From Capsicum annuum (lineage: Eukaryota > Streptophyta > Magnoliopsida > Solanales > Solanaceae): DNA of 64,000 nt. A model generated the notes under the pieces. It was not told where the DNA came from and searched no databases. It worked only from the letters and a program-made list of their open reading frames with translations. Positions 10,858 through 23,170 of this stretch are shown here, one piece after another. How positions within the stretch are numbered: position 1 is the stretch's first letter; each line of letters begins with the position of its first letter. Location of the stretch: contig NC_061120.1 of the NCBI RefSeq assembly GCF_002878395.1, forward strand, positions 112,761,158 to 112,825,157, read 5' to 3'. The position numbers and the translations under genes were made by a program.

Positions 10858-12075
10858 ATACAGTGTTGATTATTTATTAAATTTTGTTGAAATTTTAGGG
10901 TATTTACTTACTGCTACTTATTGGTATATGATGATGTATAACTGATACTAGGATTTGAGGCAATCACTTTCTCCCATTAAATCCTAAACTAGAAAAACTA
11001 CTACAGCCTAATCATACGATAACTGAACTAGTACGGGTAGACAATTTAGAAGAGGTTTGGGATGATCCTCATATTGTACCTCCCCTGATCCAGGTGACCC
11101 ACAGAATATTATTAATAGACAAATAGAGAATATGTTAGTAGAAGCTACTAACCAGAGATGGGAGGCTGAGGAGGCTCGGTTACCTTAACTGGCAAAGCTA
11201 GCTAGGCTAAGACCAATGTTGATCATTGAGCAGTACTCAATGATAACTAGAATAGAGTTTATGGTTCCAGAGCTTAAGTTATCCTAGCATAAAAGTATCT
11301 AACACAATATGATGAAGATGAGGATATGGGATATGCTAAGCCCGCTGAGACAGGAGCCATCATTTCTCCTGCTTTACCCTCAAATATTAAGTTCGATATC
11401 ACTAGTGCAATGATCCAATGCTGAACTAAAAGGGTGTGTTTTTGGGGTCATCGACAAATGATGCAATATGCATCTTGCCAATTTTATTGGGATCTTTACT
11501 TTGTATACCATTCTGGGGGTGGATTAGAAAGCATTAAGATTAAGGTTGTTCCTATTTTTGCTGATAGGAGAAGTATCATTGTGGTTAGGGGAACTTTCTA
11601 GAGGCTCAATCATGACTTAGAACGAGTTGCATAGACAGTTTTTGAACTAGTTCTTTTCTCGTACCAGGATGCTATAGGTAAAAGAAGAGATTTATAAATT
11701 CAGGCAGTTGCTTGGGGAGTCCATGTATAAAGCATGGTTTCAGATCAAAAAATGTTAAGCATAGTGCCTAATCACTGAATTCTAGGGTCTAATTTATTGG
11801 AGAAATTTTATAGATCCCTGACTATTAGTTATAGGGCGATAGCAGATAAAATCACTGGGGTGAATTTATGCTTCTTTGTTGAGAGGTAACGCAGAATATT
11901 TTAGACAATATATCTATCAATAACTGAGGATGGCACACGCAGGAGGCTGATAGGGGTGTTGGTACTTATGCCATTAGAAATGCTAGTGACTACAAAGTTA
12001 GTGATGAGTCAGTAGCACAAAAAGTAGCATAGCTTAGAACGAAGATTCAGTTGTTTACAAATAGTTTGTAATGAT
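10858..12075 (+). pseudogene. gag of element A
   Basis: The capsid-like part lies at about 11370-12060. Readable pieces are MHLANFIGIF, ALRLRLFLFLLIGEVSLWL, GSIMT-NELHRQFLN and EEIYKFRQLLGESMYKAW, matching the usual Athila/Tat gag order (a family helix, then W-L...G-S-I...W-x-E-L...F, then L-x-G-E-S-x-Y-E-A-W). Stops and frameshifts break it at many places, including the tryptophan before NELH. 10858-11370 is leader and degraded N-terminus. No CCHC zinc knuckle is visible. Confidence 0.75.
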
Positions 12076-13440
12076 GAATTCTGAGAAAATAAATATAGTA
12101 GGGGGCACAGGGGTATGTTTCAGAGTTTATAAGTCTAATTTGGATGATGAATCTAAGTATCTGCATCATGAATTGGCAAGTTTTGCGACCCAGGAGGCAA
12201 AAAAACTAAATTTAAAACTATTATAGTGATAGATATTGAGACAAAAGTAGAGAGAAAGATGATGATTGGAGGCATAAAGATGACTATAAAGATAAGAGTG
12301 ACAAAAATATTCCATTGGGTGGTCGTGATACTAAGTCGAGGATGAAAGCAATGTTGTCCAATCTGGTGAAGGGTCCAGAGAGTTAAGAGAGTTGCCTTAA
12401 AGATATTAAGGTGGATATATAAGGATTAAACTAGAGTGTTAAGTTGCATGCCACTGTGATAAAATAATTGGAGCAACAGTTTGGCCAAATGTTAGCCACA
12501 TCGAATCAGAGATAGCTTGTCACTCTTCCCAATAATACATCATAAAATCTAAAAAATGATAGTCATTTTCATGACATTACTACTATGGATGATCAAAGAA
12601 ATGATGGTGATAAGATTGATATTTATGAGACACCTGTAGTAGAATATGAAAACTCAATAGGTGTTGAGCATATTGGTGATAAGGTTAAAAAGAAGGGAAA
12701 GGTTGATGAGCCAGTGTTGAGGACTATTCCTATACCTCCCCTACCTTTTCCTTAAAGGGTGAAAAAAACAAGAAGAAGGAAAATATCAGAAGTTCCTATC
12801 AATGTTGAAGGAACTGTCTTCCAATATTACCCTTGTTCAGGCATAAAAATAAATGCCTGGCTAGGCAAAGTTCATAAAAGACTTCGTCACTAAGAATCGT
12901 ATAAAGAGTTTTGAGCCCGCTAATAATGTGCAAATACGTAGTGCTGTTGTATCTAGATCCTTAGTAGAGACGAAGGAGGACCCTAAAGCATTTATTATTC
13001 AATGTACTATTAGGCCCATCAGCTTTTCTCAAGCTTTTTATGACATAGGATTCAATATCAATCTAATGCCCCTGGTGGCTTATAAGCAGTTGGAGTTGGG
13101 TGAATCAAAGCCAATATTGATGAGATTATTGATGACTGACTGCACGGTGAAGTGACCTATTGGTATTCTTTATGATGTGCTGGTGAAGGTAGCATCATAT
13201 TTTTGACTGATTTTGCAATTCTTGGTTATGAGGTGGACTTCTAAGTCCTTATTATCTTGGGTAGATGCTTCCTAGCTACATGGAGGGAATTGGTCGATAT
13301 AGAGTTGGGCCAGATAAAATTCTAGCTAAATAATGTGCAAGTTATCTTTAATGTATGCCGGTCGATGAAATATCTTGATGATATGTGGGTAATGTCTATT
13401 AGAGACACTATTGATGATAATTTTGGTGCAGTGACTTCCT
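12076..13440 (+). pseudogene. gag-pol linker and protease of element A
   Basis: The linker becomes recognisable at about 12770 (YQKFLSMLKELSSNITL), followed by AKFIKDFVTKNR, both standard before the Athila/Tat protease. The protease core in the open frame at 12928-13155 reads CTIRPISFSQAFYDIGFNINLMP. The active-site triplet is D-I-G, close to the D-L-G usual in this lineage. After a stop at 13153 it continues as PIGILYDVLVKVASYF, then decays (LPSYMEGIG is a rough match to the ILGRPFLAT block). This is the same protein region that survives in element E. Confidence 0.8.
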
Positions 13441-14560
13441 CTATTGAAGAGACTTAAATTTGAGGTATTAGCAATGATAATCATTAACTTCAATAGTGAT
13501 GGTATTGAGGAAAATGATGAGATGGTGGGTGCATTGTATAGTAGAGGTTTTTACATTTTTGCTCCTAATAAGCTTGATCTTATTTTAAAAAATAGAATCA
13601 CTCCTCTAGCCCACCGTCTATTGAAGAGCAACCGGTTTTTGAGTTCAATACCCTTCCTTCTTACCTACACTATGCATTCTTGGGGGCCGGTAATACCTTA
13701 TTGGTGATTATTGCAGATGACTTAGTAGAGACAGAGGTATAGGCATTGATCTTAATTTTATAGAGATTCAAAAGAGCTATCGGATGAACGATTCTTGAGC
13801 TACATAGTATTTCTAGCATTGAGCATCAGAAGATATTGAATCCTCTTATGCATGACGTTATCAAGAAATAAATTATCAAGTGGTTTGATTTTGAAGTGGT
13901 TTACCCCATTGCCGATCGCAAGAAGGTTAGCTCGGTTCAGTGCATTCCAAAAATTGGTGGAATCATAGTGGTGCCCAATAAGATGAATGAACTTGTCCTC
14001 AGGAGACTGGTCATTGGTTGGAGGGTGTGTATGGATTATAGAAAGCTGAACATATGGACACAAAAGGACCATTTATTTAGGCCCTTCATGGATCAGATGC
14101 TTGATAGACTTGCGGGCAGGGGTTGGTATTGTTTTCTTAATGAGTATTCGGTTTTAATCAAACCACTATTACTCCTAAAGACCAAGAAAAGATGACCTTT
14201 ACATGCCCTTATGGGAATTTTTCATTCAGAAGTATGCTATTTGGGTTGTGTAACACTCTTACCACTTTTCAGAGATGCATGATTTCAATATTCTCTAACA
14301 TGGTGGAAGACACTATTACAATTTTCATGGATAAGTTTTTAGTAGTTCGGGACTTGTTTGAGGAGTTTTTGGCTTACTTGGCCAGTTCTCTCTGCAGGTG
14401 TGAGAAGTGAAACTTTGTATTAAACTGGGAGAAGTGCCATTTCATGTTAAAAGAAGGTATTGTTCTTGAAATGAAATATCAAAGAGGGGCATTGAGGTCG
14501 ATAATGAAAAAATTGAAGTAATTGAGAAGCTGCCAGTTTTTTGGGCCATGCTAGTTTTTA
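13441..14560 (+). pseudogene. reverse transcriptase of element A
   Basis: The linker stretch 13441-13707 contains FNSDGIEENDEMVGAL. RT proper starts near 13790 (SSIEHQKILNP). Readable blocks are VYPIADRKKVSSVQCIPKIGG, GWRVCMDYRKLN, MTFTCPYGNFSFRSMLFGLCN and NFVLNWEKCHFM, in the normal order for Ty3/gypsy RT. The catalytic F-x-D-D box reads FMDK (14324-14335), so the second Asp is lost. An in-frame stop and a frame change occur between 14150 and 14195. The protein would copy element RNA into DNA, but this copy cannot. Confidence 0.88.
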
Positions 14561-15110
14561 TAAGCATCTCATGAAGGACTTCATGAAGCTTGAAAATCCT
14601 CTATTCAAGCTTCTTGAGAAATAGGTTAAGTTTGATTTTGATGGTATATGTCTGAAGGCCTTTGAGTTCCTTAAGGAGCGATTGGTGTCAGCCCCTATCA
14701 TTATGTCCCCTGATTGGTCTTTACCATTTGATATCATGTGTGATGCGAGTAGTGTGGCCTTGAGTGTTGTCCAATGTTAAAGGAGAATATCCTACATATA
14801 ATTTATTGTGTCAGCAAGACATTAAACCCTGCACAAAAGAACTACACAATTACTGAGTAAGAGTTGCTTGCAGTGATTTTTGCCTTCAAATTTGTTTTAT
14901 CCTATTTGATTGGGACTAAGGTCATAGTCTTCATAGATCATGCAGCCTTGAGATGCCTACTAGTGAAGAAAGATATGAAACCAAGGTTAATTCGTTGGGC
15001 ACTCTTACTATAAGAGTTTGATTTCAAGTTAAAGGATCGAAAAGGCATAAAAAACCAAGTTGTAGACCATTTATCTAGACTTGGAGAAGAACAAATGTAG
15101 AAAGTAGGGG
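14561..15110 (+). pseudogene. RNase H of element A
   Basis: After KDFMKLENPLFKLLEK (tether to RT), RNase H reads SLPFDIMCDASSVALSVV, with the catalytic Asp of C-D-A-S present. A frame shift follows and SKTLNPAQKNYT-like and [17 protein letters not shown] blocks can be followed in other frames to about 15070. The TxxD block (FIDHAAL, 14930) keeps its Asp. Several stops break the domain. Confidence 0.8.
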
Positions 15111-16445
15111 ATGGTCTTGAACTATATGATACTTTTCTAGATGAGTGAGTCTTGGTTGCATCTCAAGACCTAATCCCCTGGTGTGCTGATTTTGCCAATT
15201 ACTTGGCTAGTGATCTTGTCCCAGAAGACTTGTCCTTCTAGTAGTGCAAGAGGTTTATGCATGCAGTGAGCAAGTTTTTCTGGGATGATCCTTACCTATT
15301 ATGGATTTGTGCGGATGGTGTGATTTTGTAGATGTATCTTTGATTTAGAGATATTAAGCATTATTGAGGCTTGTTATGCATCACCAATTAGGGGTCACTA
15401 TGGAGGAACCCGCACAACCCACAAAATCTTTCAATGTGGGTATTACTGGCCTACAATATACAAGAATGCTCATTATTTTACTCTAGCCTATGACTACTGT
15501 TAACATTAAGGAGTTTTTTCACAACACCATGAACTCTCTATGACACCTATTTTGGAGTTAGAACCGTGTGATGTGTAGGGAGTTGACTTCATAGGTCTGT
15601 TTGTGAACTCCTATGGTATGAAGTATGTTTTGGTGACAGTGTACTATGTATCAAAATGGGAGAAAACAGTTGCGCTCCCCAACAATGATGGAAGAAGTGT
15701 CACCGCCTTTTTGAAAAAACATATCTTTTCTTAGTTTGACACTCTATGTGCGATAATTAGTGATGGTGGGTTGCATTTATACTATTATCTAGTCAAGATC
15801 CTGCTTGAAAAATATGGTGTGAAGTATGTGGTGTCAATACCTTACCATCCTTAGACGAGTGGACAGGTTGAGGTCTCCAATAGAGAGATCAAGTCCATAT
15901 TGGCAAAAATTGTGAATGGCAACATAACTGATTGGTCAAGAAAGTTGGATGATTTATTGTGGGCCTACCAAAAAACTTACAATACACCCATATATGCGTC
16001 TCCAATATCATGTTGTGTATAGTAAGGCATGCTATTTGCTTGTTGAACTTGAGCACAAGGCACTATGGGTACTAGAAAAGCTAAATTTTGAGTGGCATGA
16101 TGCAGCTAAGTTAAGGATGAGCAAGGTGAATGAGTTGGATGAATTTTGAATCCATGCTTCTGAGATTTCTTCATTTTTCAAGGAGAAGATGAAATTGTAT
16201 CATGATGAAAAATTGATAAAAAAGTGTTTAATCCCGGTGATCTAGTCTTATTGTATAATTTAAGACTTTGTTTGTTTCCTGTCAAGTTGAAGTCTAGGTG
16301 GTATGGGTCATTCATCGTGGTAAGGGTGTTCCCACCTATTCCTATATAGCTAAAGAATGATGGTGAATCCTCATTCAAGATGTATGGGAAAAGGGTGAAG
16401 TACTATATGGAAAACACTGAGGAACTGAAAGTGATTGATGATTAG
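15111..16445 (+). pseudogene. integrase of element A
   Basis: The zinc finger lies at 15370-15510 (CYASPIRGHYGGTRTTH, then DYC). The first Cys of the CxxC pair is replaced by Tyr. The catalytic core lies at about 15570-16000. The three acidic residues are present in GVDFIG, ISDGG and QVEVSNREI, although stops separate them. A C-terminal part (ELEHKALWVLEKLNFEW, then a beta-rich tail ending VKYYMENTEELKVIDD) closes pol at 16445. This enzyme would join element DNA to the host chromosome; here it is dead. Confidence 0.85.
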
Positions 16446-17069
16446 AGCCTTGGTGATGTCTGAGAAACCAAGGCAACTGCGTCGTGTTGCGATGTTAAAT
16501 TAGGCACATCAATGTAGGACCCATGTGGCTAGATGGTGAAGTCTGAGTATCTAACCTAGCCACGTTATGCCGCAATGCTAAATCAAGTGCTGTGTAGGAT
16601 TCAACCCATGTTTTGTACTTAATTGATTATAGAGTTACTTTTGTGTTCAGTTTGTATGGCTGGAGATTGAAGGAAAAGACAAGAAATTTTTTTTGTGCCA
16701 GGCCTTATGACCTACTTCATGAGTTGTTCTCACACTTTATAGCTCGTTATTAGAGTCGTAAGAAGCTGGAACACAGGCAAGTCTCAGGTAATTGTCCTCT
16801 AGAGTCATCACAACTCTTACCTGATGACTGTAGACCCAGGAAATATTCCAGTCAATACAATGAGAGTCCACGACCTGTGCTGAATAGGTACAAGTCATTA
16901 AGTCAACTTGTTACCAGGCCCGACATAGAGGGCCTAGTGGGTTTATCCATTTCAATCCATGGTTTAAAAATGAAAAACAAATACAAAATGATTGGTATTT
17001 CCATATTTTAAAGTTGTGACTCATATTCCCCAAAACTCTTCTAATCTTATTCACTAGGGAGAACATCAA
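16446..17069 (+). other. element A spacer after pol, left part
   Basis: Two degenerate copies of a short block are seen (about 16470-16520 and 16560-16605: CGATGTTAAATTAGGCAC... and GCAATGCTAAATCAAGTGC...GGATTCAACCC). They resemble the conserved TTAAA...GCGCT...GGCAACCC spacer after pol in Athila/Tat elements. The rest carries gag-TCGTA type words (16740-16910). No reading frame is supported. The spacer resumes at 27587 after element B. Confidence 0.6.
17065..17069. repeat. left target-site duplication of element B
   Basis: ATCAA here matches ATCAT at 27582-27586 at four of five positions. One later mutation is a fair explanation given the age of the element. Confidence 0.55.
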
Positions 17070-18426
17070 TTAAATTCCCTAGGCTTTGGCCCTTGAATGT
17101 TCCTTGATCTTTGAGCTCATTGCCCTATTGACGACTAATCATACGAGTCATATGGTATGGTTACGTGTATATGAACCAAAGTTATAACCAACTAGTGTCT
17201 AATTTCCAAAGTGCTGCTCTGAGTACGAGTAACTCTTTTCATGTCACAAGACTAAGTTACAAGTGGTAAGGTTGAGTTGTATGTTGTCCAGTGTCTAATC
17301 CCTTTGTGTTATGTCTTAGATACAACTTAATCATATAGGTCATATGGTCAGGTTATGTGTGATATCAAGGTGTCGTAATATGGACAGTGAATGGGTATCC
17401 AACTCACTTTTTAGGATACAACTCATGACTACAAGTAGTATGACATGGTGACGAGTCGATAGGTCAACTCATAAAGAAGGATGGCCTTTTTATAGTTTTT
17501 AGTTAAGGGTATTTTTGAAATTTCCCACTTAAAAACCATAATATCCCACATCCTTAAAACACTTTGGAGATTCATTCTACACTTTACAAGATCAAAACAT
17601 CCTCTTTACTCTCTCAAAATCTTCTCAAGCAAAATTTCCTAGGGTTTCTCTTAAGTGGCCATATGAAGTTTCAAGAGTTAATTTCTCTCTGTGAATCTTC
17701 GTAATTCAAGCAAGTGACTCTTCCCTCATTATTATTTTACTAAAATCATATGTTTAAAGCATTTTTCATGAATCAATAATGGTAGTTTTAAAACTGAGGT
17801 TGAGGGGTTTGAATGTATATCATTGAATATTGCTTTCTATGGTTTAAATTATGATTATGCATGTTTTAATTATGGTTTTGCAAATGTGGGTGCATAGGAA
17901 TGGTGATTTAATTGAGGGTTGTTGAACCCCAAATTTAATGATTTTGGCTTTGATAATGGTATGCCCTCAACCTATTTGTGAAATTGTTAATGAGAATAAT
18001 ATTGTCACAAGTTGAATTGTGTTTTTGAACTAAGGCTTTGGCATAACAATGATAATGATTGATGAAGGACTTTGTAAAGGACTTGATGGCCATAGATTTA
18101 TTTAAATTATAACTTTGATGTTTGGTTGGCTAAATAGGTTTGAGTCTCAAATGTTAAATAAATTTGATGTTTTTGTTTGGACAATGGGTTCAAGTCCCAA
18201 ATGATAAAATTGTTGTTATGGCATAATGTACGCTTTCAAGTGTGGTTGGTATGATGATAAAAATAAGGTGCCTATGTGTATAATGCTTTAATAAATATTA
18301 ATTTATGTTACATATTTTAAATTGGGCTTAAGAGCGGGGGTGTGTAGTGAGGATGTGAAAGTGGAGGTCCGAAGGACTAACCCAGGAAACCACGCTAAAC
18401 TGTGGGGGTATCTAAATGATTAGGAC

Positions 18427-18528
18427 GTTCGAGTCCCTCGTATTGAATATATGACTGGGATGTTCGAGTCCCCCATATTATACATTGGTTCTTAAGTCAC
18501 CTTGACTATGTCGGAAGGTTTGAGTCCC
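18427..18528 (+). repeat. three GTTCGAGTCCC words in LTR B
   Basis: GTTCGAGTCCC occurs at 18427-18437, GTTCGAGTCCCC at 18462-18473 and GGTTTGAGTCCC at 18517-18528. The 3' LTR has the set at 26672, 26703 and 26764, the last being GGTTCGAGTCCCC, a fit to the Pol III B box (GGTTCGANTCC). Around each copy the phrase TATTGAATATATGA or TATTATACA recurs, so they look like diverged direct repeats of about 35-55 bp. No tRNA fold is present. Confidence 0.6.
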
Positions 18529-18616
18529 TCATAAAGGCATATACCAATATGAATATTCTCTGCTTCATGGGTTACACACACTGGGGCCCTTTTAGCTAAG
18601 GGAGAGCTGGGACCAT

Positions 18617-20106
18617 TGATAACACTTAACTTACATGTCAATTTAAGTGCAAGGGGTTATCCTCAATATATTTACCCAACTTTAGAGTCGGGGTCGAATT
18701 CACGAGGAATAATGTGAGTGCCAATCAACTTAAGTCAAAATAATAAATACTAGTTAAATTCAAACTAATGGTTCACAATGATAAAAATGGGGGGTACAAG
18801 TATCAACACTAATGTTTCTTTATGGATTTTTCAAGTATAAATTTGAGGCTATGAATAATTAGAGTTTTAATAATTAAGCACGGATCTTGGGATTATGCAT
18901 TAATAATTGAATGATATATGGGTGTTAATCATCAACATCAATTTGGTAAATCAAATATGGGTAGGTTTAGATATAGATTTTGATGCTAGTCTTTCAACAA
19001 TACACCAAACTTTCACCCATTAATTCTTTCGAATACCTAACGGGTGTGTTTAACATTTGGTAAGCAAACTCAACTTTGGCATCCTTATTGCTAGGATCAT
19101 GCCCATGGTATAGTTAACTTCACAATCACCCTAATTTCTAAGATAGTGAAAATTTAGCAAACTATACACATAATTATCTGTCATTGCTTTGGTTTCCACA
19201 TCCCTCTTTCATGGATGATGTGGATTTCTAAAATTTACCCAAAACCCTTCTTTTGAAGATGACCTTGAGATTTCTTGAATTTTGAGCTTTCACTTATCAA
19301 ACCCTTGTGGGAAATTTGGGGATTTAACCCATAAATCCCAACCAAGTTAGCATAGAAATGATAAAACCCAAAGTATGAACTACCAAATAGAGGCTAACAA
19401 TAACAACCCAGACACACTTTAACCCCTATTCAAACATAACTCCAAGAGGGAGATCTAGCTACACATAAGATAAATAAGTAAAGATATACCCATAATCTCT
19501 ATTGAAATAATTTATTGAGGTTTAAGTGAATGTTACTTCAAACTTTTCACTCCCACAAATCAACAACGAAAGTGAGCTATTCCTTCTCTTAGAGGGTCTC
19601 TAATACATTCTTCACCAAAAGTTTATACAATATTTTCTTCTCCAAAATTGAGGCTATAAACTCAAGAGATAAAACCTAAAACTTGGGAAGATGGAATATC
19701 CTTTATGACTTAGGGGTTGAGTCTTTTTGTGAAAAATTGGGATCAACCATATGTATTTCCAGATTTTTCCTTGGGTTGAACTCTTCTGCTAAACTATAAT
19801 CGCACCAGCTTGGCTATGGCTGTGGCCTTTACAACTATGATAGACTTACGTGATCGCAGTCAATTAACCTTGCTTGACTGTTGCAACTGTGGTAGACGAG
19901 GTCCTTCTACTCTAGGTCTCCAGTAACACTTTTTTGCTCTCTTATTTATTATTTTAAGCTCCAATCAACATCTTTCTATCTCCTCAACTCTATGCCTTTA
20001 ATGAGTAGATATTAGTGCATTTAATCATAATTATGTCTATTCATTCAAAAAAAACTAATGTGCACAAATATTTAGTGCGAATGGGTGGTAAAATCACCAC
20101 TCATCA
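18617..20106 (-). mobile_element. solo LTR L inside the 5' LTR of element B
   Basis: The 1490-bp insert starts TGATAACACTT and ends ACTCATCA, so it has TG...CA ends with a 4-bp inverted TGAT/ATCA. It is flanked by exact ACCAT duplications (18612-18616 and 20107-20111). Removing it restores the alignment with the 3' LTR of B (26830-26860). Read on the minus strand it starts TGATGAGTGG, a style seen in Athila/Tat-like LTRs. No internal domain remains, so it arose by LTR-LTR recombination after insertion. Confidence 0.9.
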
Positions 20107-20836
20107 ACCATATAGTCCATGCGTGCCTTGTTTGGTGATAGTTATGCTACATAAACCAGGTTAAGGATTTTAAAGTTCATGCCAAGCATTGCTCCCTTCC
20201 GCAGTATGTGGTGTTATATATGTATATATACTTCACATAATATCATGCATTGAATTCTGTATTGGTTTTGAACTATTATTGTGACATTATTTTGTTTCTC
20301 TATCACTAAGTTACATACTAGAACTCCAACTTCTTACCATCTTTGGATGCTTTATCACCACGCGATGTAGGAACTAACTATATTTCCATATTCCCTGCTT
20401 AGTGACTTGGATTCCGTATAAACTAGCGGGTGTGATTAAAGTTGTGAGCTTCAATTCTGTGGAAGGACCTATTTCATATTATAGTTTCCTTTTAATGCTT
20501 TGACTAGATTTTGGATATTAGTTTTGTCCACTATTGGGGGCATATTAAGATAATTTTATTGAAATTTAAGTTTGTAGAGGCTTTGTTAGGTTACTATAGA
20601 CTTAGGTGGTTTGGTTATTGTTTAGTGATGGATAGTTGTTTGATTACTGTTGGTTTGTATAGATATATCATGAATTATGTTTAATTTTACTATGCAATAT
20701 TTTGTTATATATTCAGAATTCATCTGACATTTAGGGATGTTATGTTGGTTCGGTTTGGTAAAGGGCGTGATTTCTGATCTATGTAGGACTTGAGATACCT
20801 ATTATGGCCAGGCCCTAGTTTGGGTTCTTACAAATA

Positions 20837-20848
20837 TGGTATAGAGCC
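20837..20848 (+). other. primer-binding site of element B (tRNA-iMet)
   Basis: TGGTATAGAGCC follows the LTR end by 4 bp. It differs by one base from TGGTATCAGAGCC-type sites complementary to initiator tRNA-Met (a C is lost). This is the usual primer for Del/Tekay elements. Confidence 0.85.
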
Positions 20849-21690
20849 TAGGTTCATGGTTGATTAGGTGTCCACAAAGCCGTGTCAAGTAGAGTCTCTT
20901 TAATGGGTTTGTAGCGTGCTACTCTTATAAGTAAGGGCATATGAGACATTTAAAAATATTTCTCTTTCTTTTTGTCTTAATTTAAAGTTATGGATTCTTA
21001 GGTCTTAGACTCTCAGGTTCTCATCTGTTCATCTTTCATATCATGACTCTAAGAAGATTTGACGTCTTTGTAACTTTTTTTGTCCTATGTGTGGATAGAG
21101 CTGGTCCTAATTTGGGGTCCAAACCCAGTTAAGGGTCGTCGTATCTAACTATTCTTGTGGAATTCCATATATCCTCATTGATCCTACTCTTAAGGATGAC
21201 ACATATACTCAGTTTCCTCAAAGAGAGATTACTAATGCTGAGTTCCAATGCTCTATTAACAAATTTACCCAGTTGGTGATATCTTAGTAACAATAGTCGG
21301 GTTCTGCTAGAACTGCTATGTGTTTATCTAAGGCTACTAAAGTTGTCCAATTAATGAGGTTGTATCCTCTGATGTTTACTGGTAATAAGGTTGGGGAGGA
21401 TCTTCAAGGTTTCATTAACGAGATAGGGAAGATCTTTTAGGTTACGCATACTTCAAAGATTGAAGATGTGGATTTTGTTTCCTATTAATTTAAGGATGTG
21501 ACATACTAGTGGTATGAAGAATGAGAATGGTTGAGAGGCAAAGATATTGGTTCTGCCTTATGGGATGCATCACCTGGTTAGTCCGAGAAGAGAAGGAACC
21601 AATAATTTATGTATGGTCAGATCGGACATATGCATCGAGAATTTCCCTTTAGAGTTACTTCTAGGGAAAACAAGGTTCTTGTTGCCTCTT
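20849..21690 (+). pseudogene. gag of element B
   Basis: Recognisable gag begins near 21180 with QFPQREITNAEF, then KVVQLMRLYPLMFTGNKVGEDLQGFINEI and KIEDVDFVSY, which is the Del/Tekay capsid. The middle of gag is missing: the sequence jumps from about 21550 to QFMYGQIGHMHREFP (21600-21650), the nucleocapsid zinc knuckle, whose first Cys residues are changed. At least four in-frame stops are visible. Confidence 0.75.
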
Positions 21691-22230
21691 CATCATCTCC
21701 TGCATAAAAGGGTGCCACTTTTGGCTCCAACACTAGTTGAAACTGCCTTTATGCCCTCACTACTTGCAAAGAAGTCTAAGGTATCTCCAAATATTGTTAC
21801 TATTATGTTGAAACTATTTTCCTGTGATGTGTAATATTTACTTAATTTAGAGTCCATTCTCTCTTATGTAACCTAATTTGTGCTGTACATTTTGGATTTG
21901 ATCCTAAGTGTATATTAGACCCTTTTTCTGTTTCTACCCCAATGGGTGACTCTCTGGTTGCTAGAAGAGTCTATAGGAGTTATGTGGTATATGTGGGTGG
22001 TCTGGAGACATTGGTTGATCTATTTGAATTCGATATGGTTGAGTTCGATGTCATATTAAGGATGGATTGGTTACACTCATTCTATGCTTCTCTAGACTGT
22101 AGGACTCATATGGTTATGTTTAAATTCTATAATGATCCAATTGTTGATTGGGAGGGAACCTCCCTGGTGTCTAAGAGAAGGTTCACATCATATATTAGAG
22201 CCTAAAAGTTAATTTCCAAGGGTTGTCTCT
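21691..22230 (+). pseudogene. protease of element B
   Basis: The open frame at 21942-22205 carries the C-terminal half: MGDSLVARRVYRSYVVYVGG, then EFDMVEFDVILRMDWLH, the D-V-I-L-G-M-D-W-L hallmark of Del/Tekay proteases (G changed to R), and DCRTHMVMF. Upstream, PKCILDPFSVSTP can be read at about 21905-21940. The expected D-S-G catalytic triplet near 21850 is not visible. Confidence 0.85.
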
Positions 22231-23170
22231 ATCATTTGGTCCGTGTTAGAAAACCTAACTCGAAGTACCCTTCCTTATGTTCCATTCCTATGGTAAATGA
22301 GTTTCCTGAAGTCTTCCCTGATGATCTACCTAGTGTTCCTCCCAATAGGGAAATAGATTTTTGTATTGATCTTACTCTGGAAACTCATCCTCTTTCTATT
22401 CCCCCATATAGAATGGCTTCAGCTGAGTTGAAAGAACTCAAAGAGCAGTTGAAAGACCTCTTAGACAAGGGTTTTATTTGTCCTAGTGTGTCCCCATGGG
22501 GTGCACCGATCTTATTTGTACATAAGAAGGATGGTTCCCTTCGTACGTGCATATATTACCGATAGTTGAACAAGGTGACAGCAAAGAATTAGTATCCACT
22601 TTCAAGAATTAATGATCTCCTTGATCAGCTGTAGGGTGCCAAATTCTTCTCTAATATCAATCATCGATCCAAGTATCATTAGTTAATGATTAGGGAGCAA
22701 TATATCCCTAAAACTGCTTTGTGCACCTGGTATGGGCATTTCGAGTTCTTGGTCATTCATTTTGAATTGACTAATGCCCCTTGGTATTCATGGACCTAAT
22801 AAATATGGTCTTCCATCAGTTTCTAGATTCATTTGTGATTATCTTTATTGATGCATGTATTCTACATGTAAGTAGGATCATGTTGATAAATTCTGCCTTG
22901 TGTTGGAGAACTTAAAAGATCAGTAGTTGTAGTCTAAGTTCTCTAAATATGAGTTTTGGTTGAATATTGTGACTTATTTAGGTCATGTTTTATCTAGTAG
23001 GGGGATTATGATGGATCCTCAGAAGGTTGTGGTGGTTAAGAAGTGGCCTACACCTAAGACTCCAACCAATCTTCAGAGCTTCATGGTTTTAGCCGATTAC
23101 TATAAAAGGTTTATGGAAAGTTTTTATTCATTTTTTTGCCTTATTAATCAACTTGACTCAGAAGAAGGTA
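22231..23170 (+). pseudogene. reverse transcriptase of element B
   Basis: The frame 22236-22565 contains [35 protein letters not shown] and [20 protein letters not shown], the highly conserved start of Ty3/gypsy RT. After stops it reads YPLSRINDLLDQL, FFSNINHRSKYH and [17 protein letters not shown]. The catalytic box is FIDA (22844-22855), so the second Asp has become Ala. The thumb/connection piece (YLGHVLSSRGIMMDPQKV, then PKTPTNLQSFMVLADYYKRF) is intact at 22970-23115. Confidence 0.92.

Larger units (their letters stand above)
17070..20832 (+). repeat. 5' LTR of element B, split by solo LTR L
   Basis: It starts TTAAATTCCCTAGG (TG changed to TT; the 3' copy reads TGAAATGCCCCAAG) and ends GGGTTCTTACA. 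LTR L lies at 18617-20106. CGAGTCAT/CGAGTCGATAGG words lie at 17110-17470 and a TTTATAG box follows at 17489. A run of three GTTCGAGTCCC-like words lies at 18427-18528. Another AT-rich box, TTATATATGTATATATAC, is at about 20213-20230 near the U5 end. Confidence 0.9.

Noticed and set aside
13800..14072. 90-codon minus-strand open frame
   Set aside because: Antisense shadow of the reverse transcriptase of element A.
18427..18528. possible CRISPR-like spaced repeats
   Set aside because: Only three imperfect copies with similar spacers, inside a plant LTR; no cas-like genes and a eukaryotic context.
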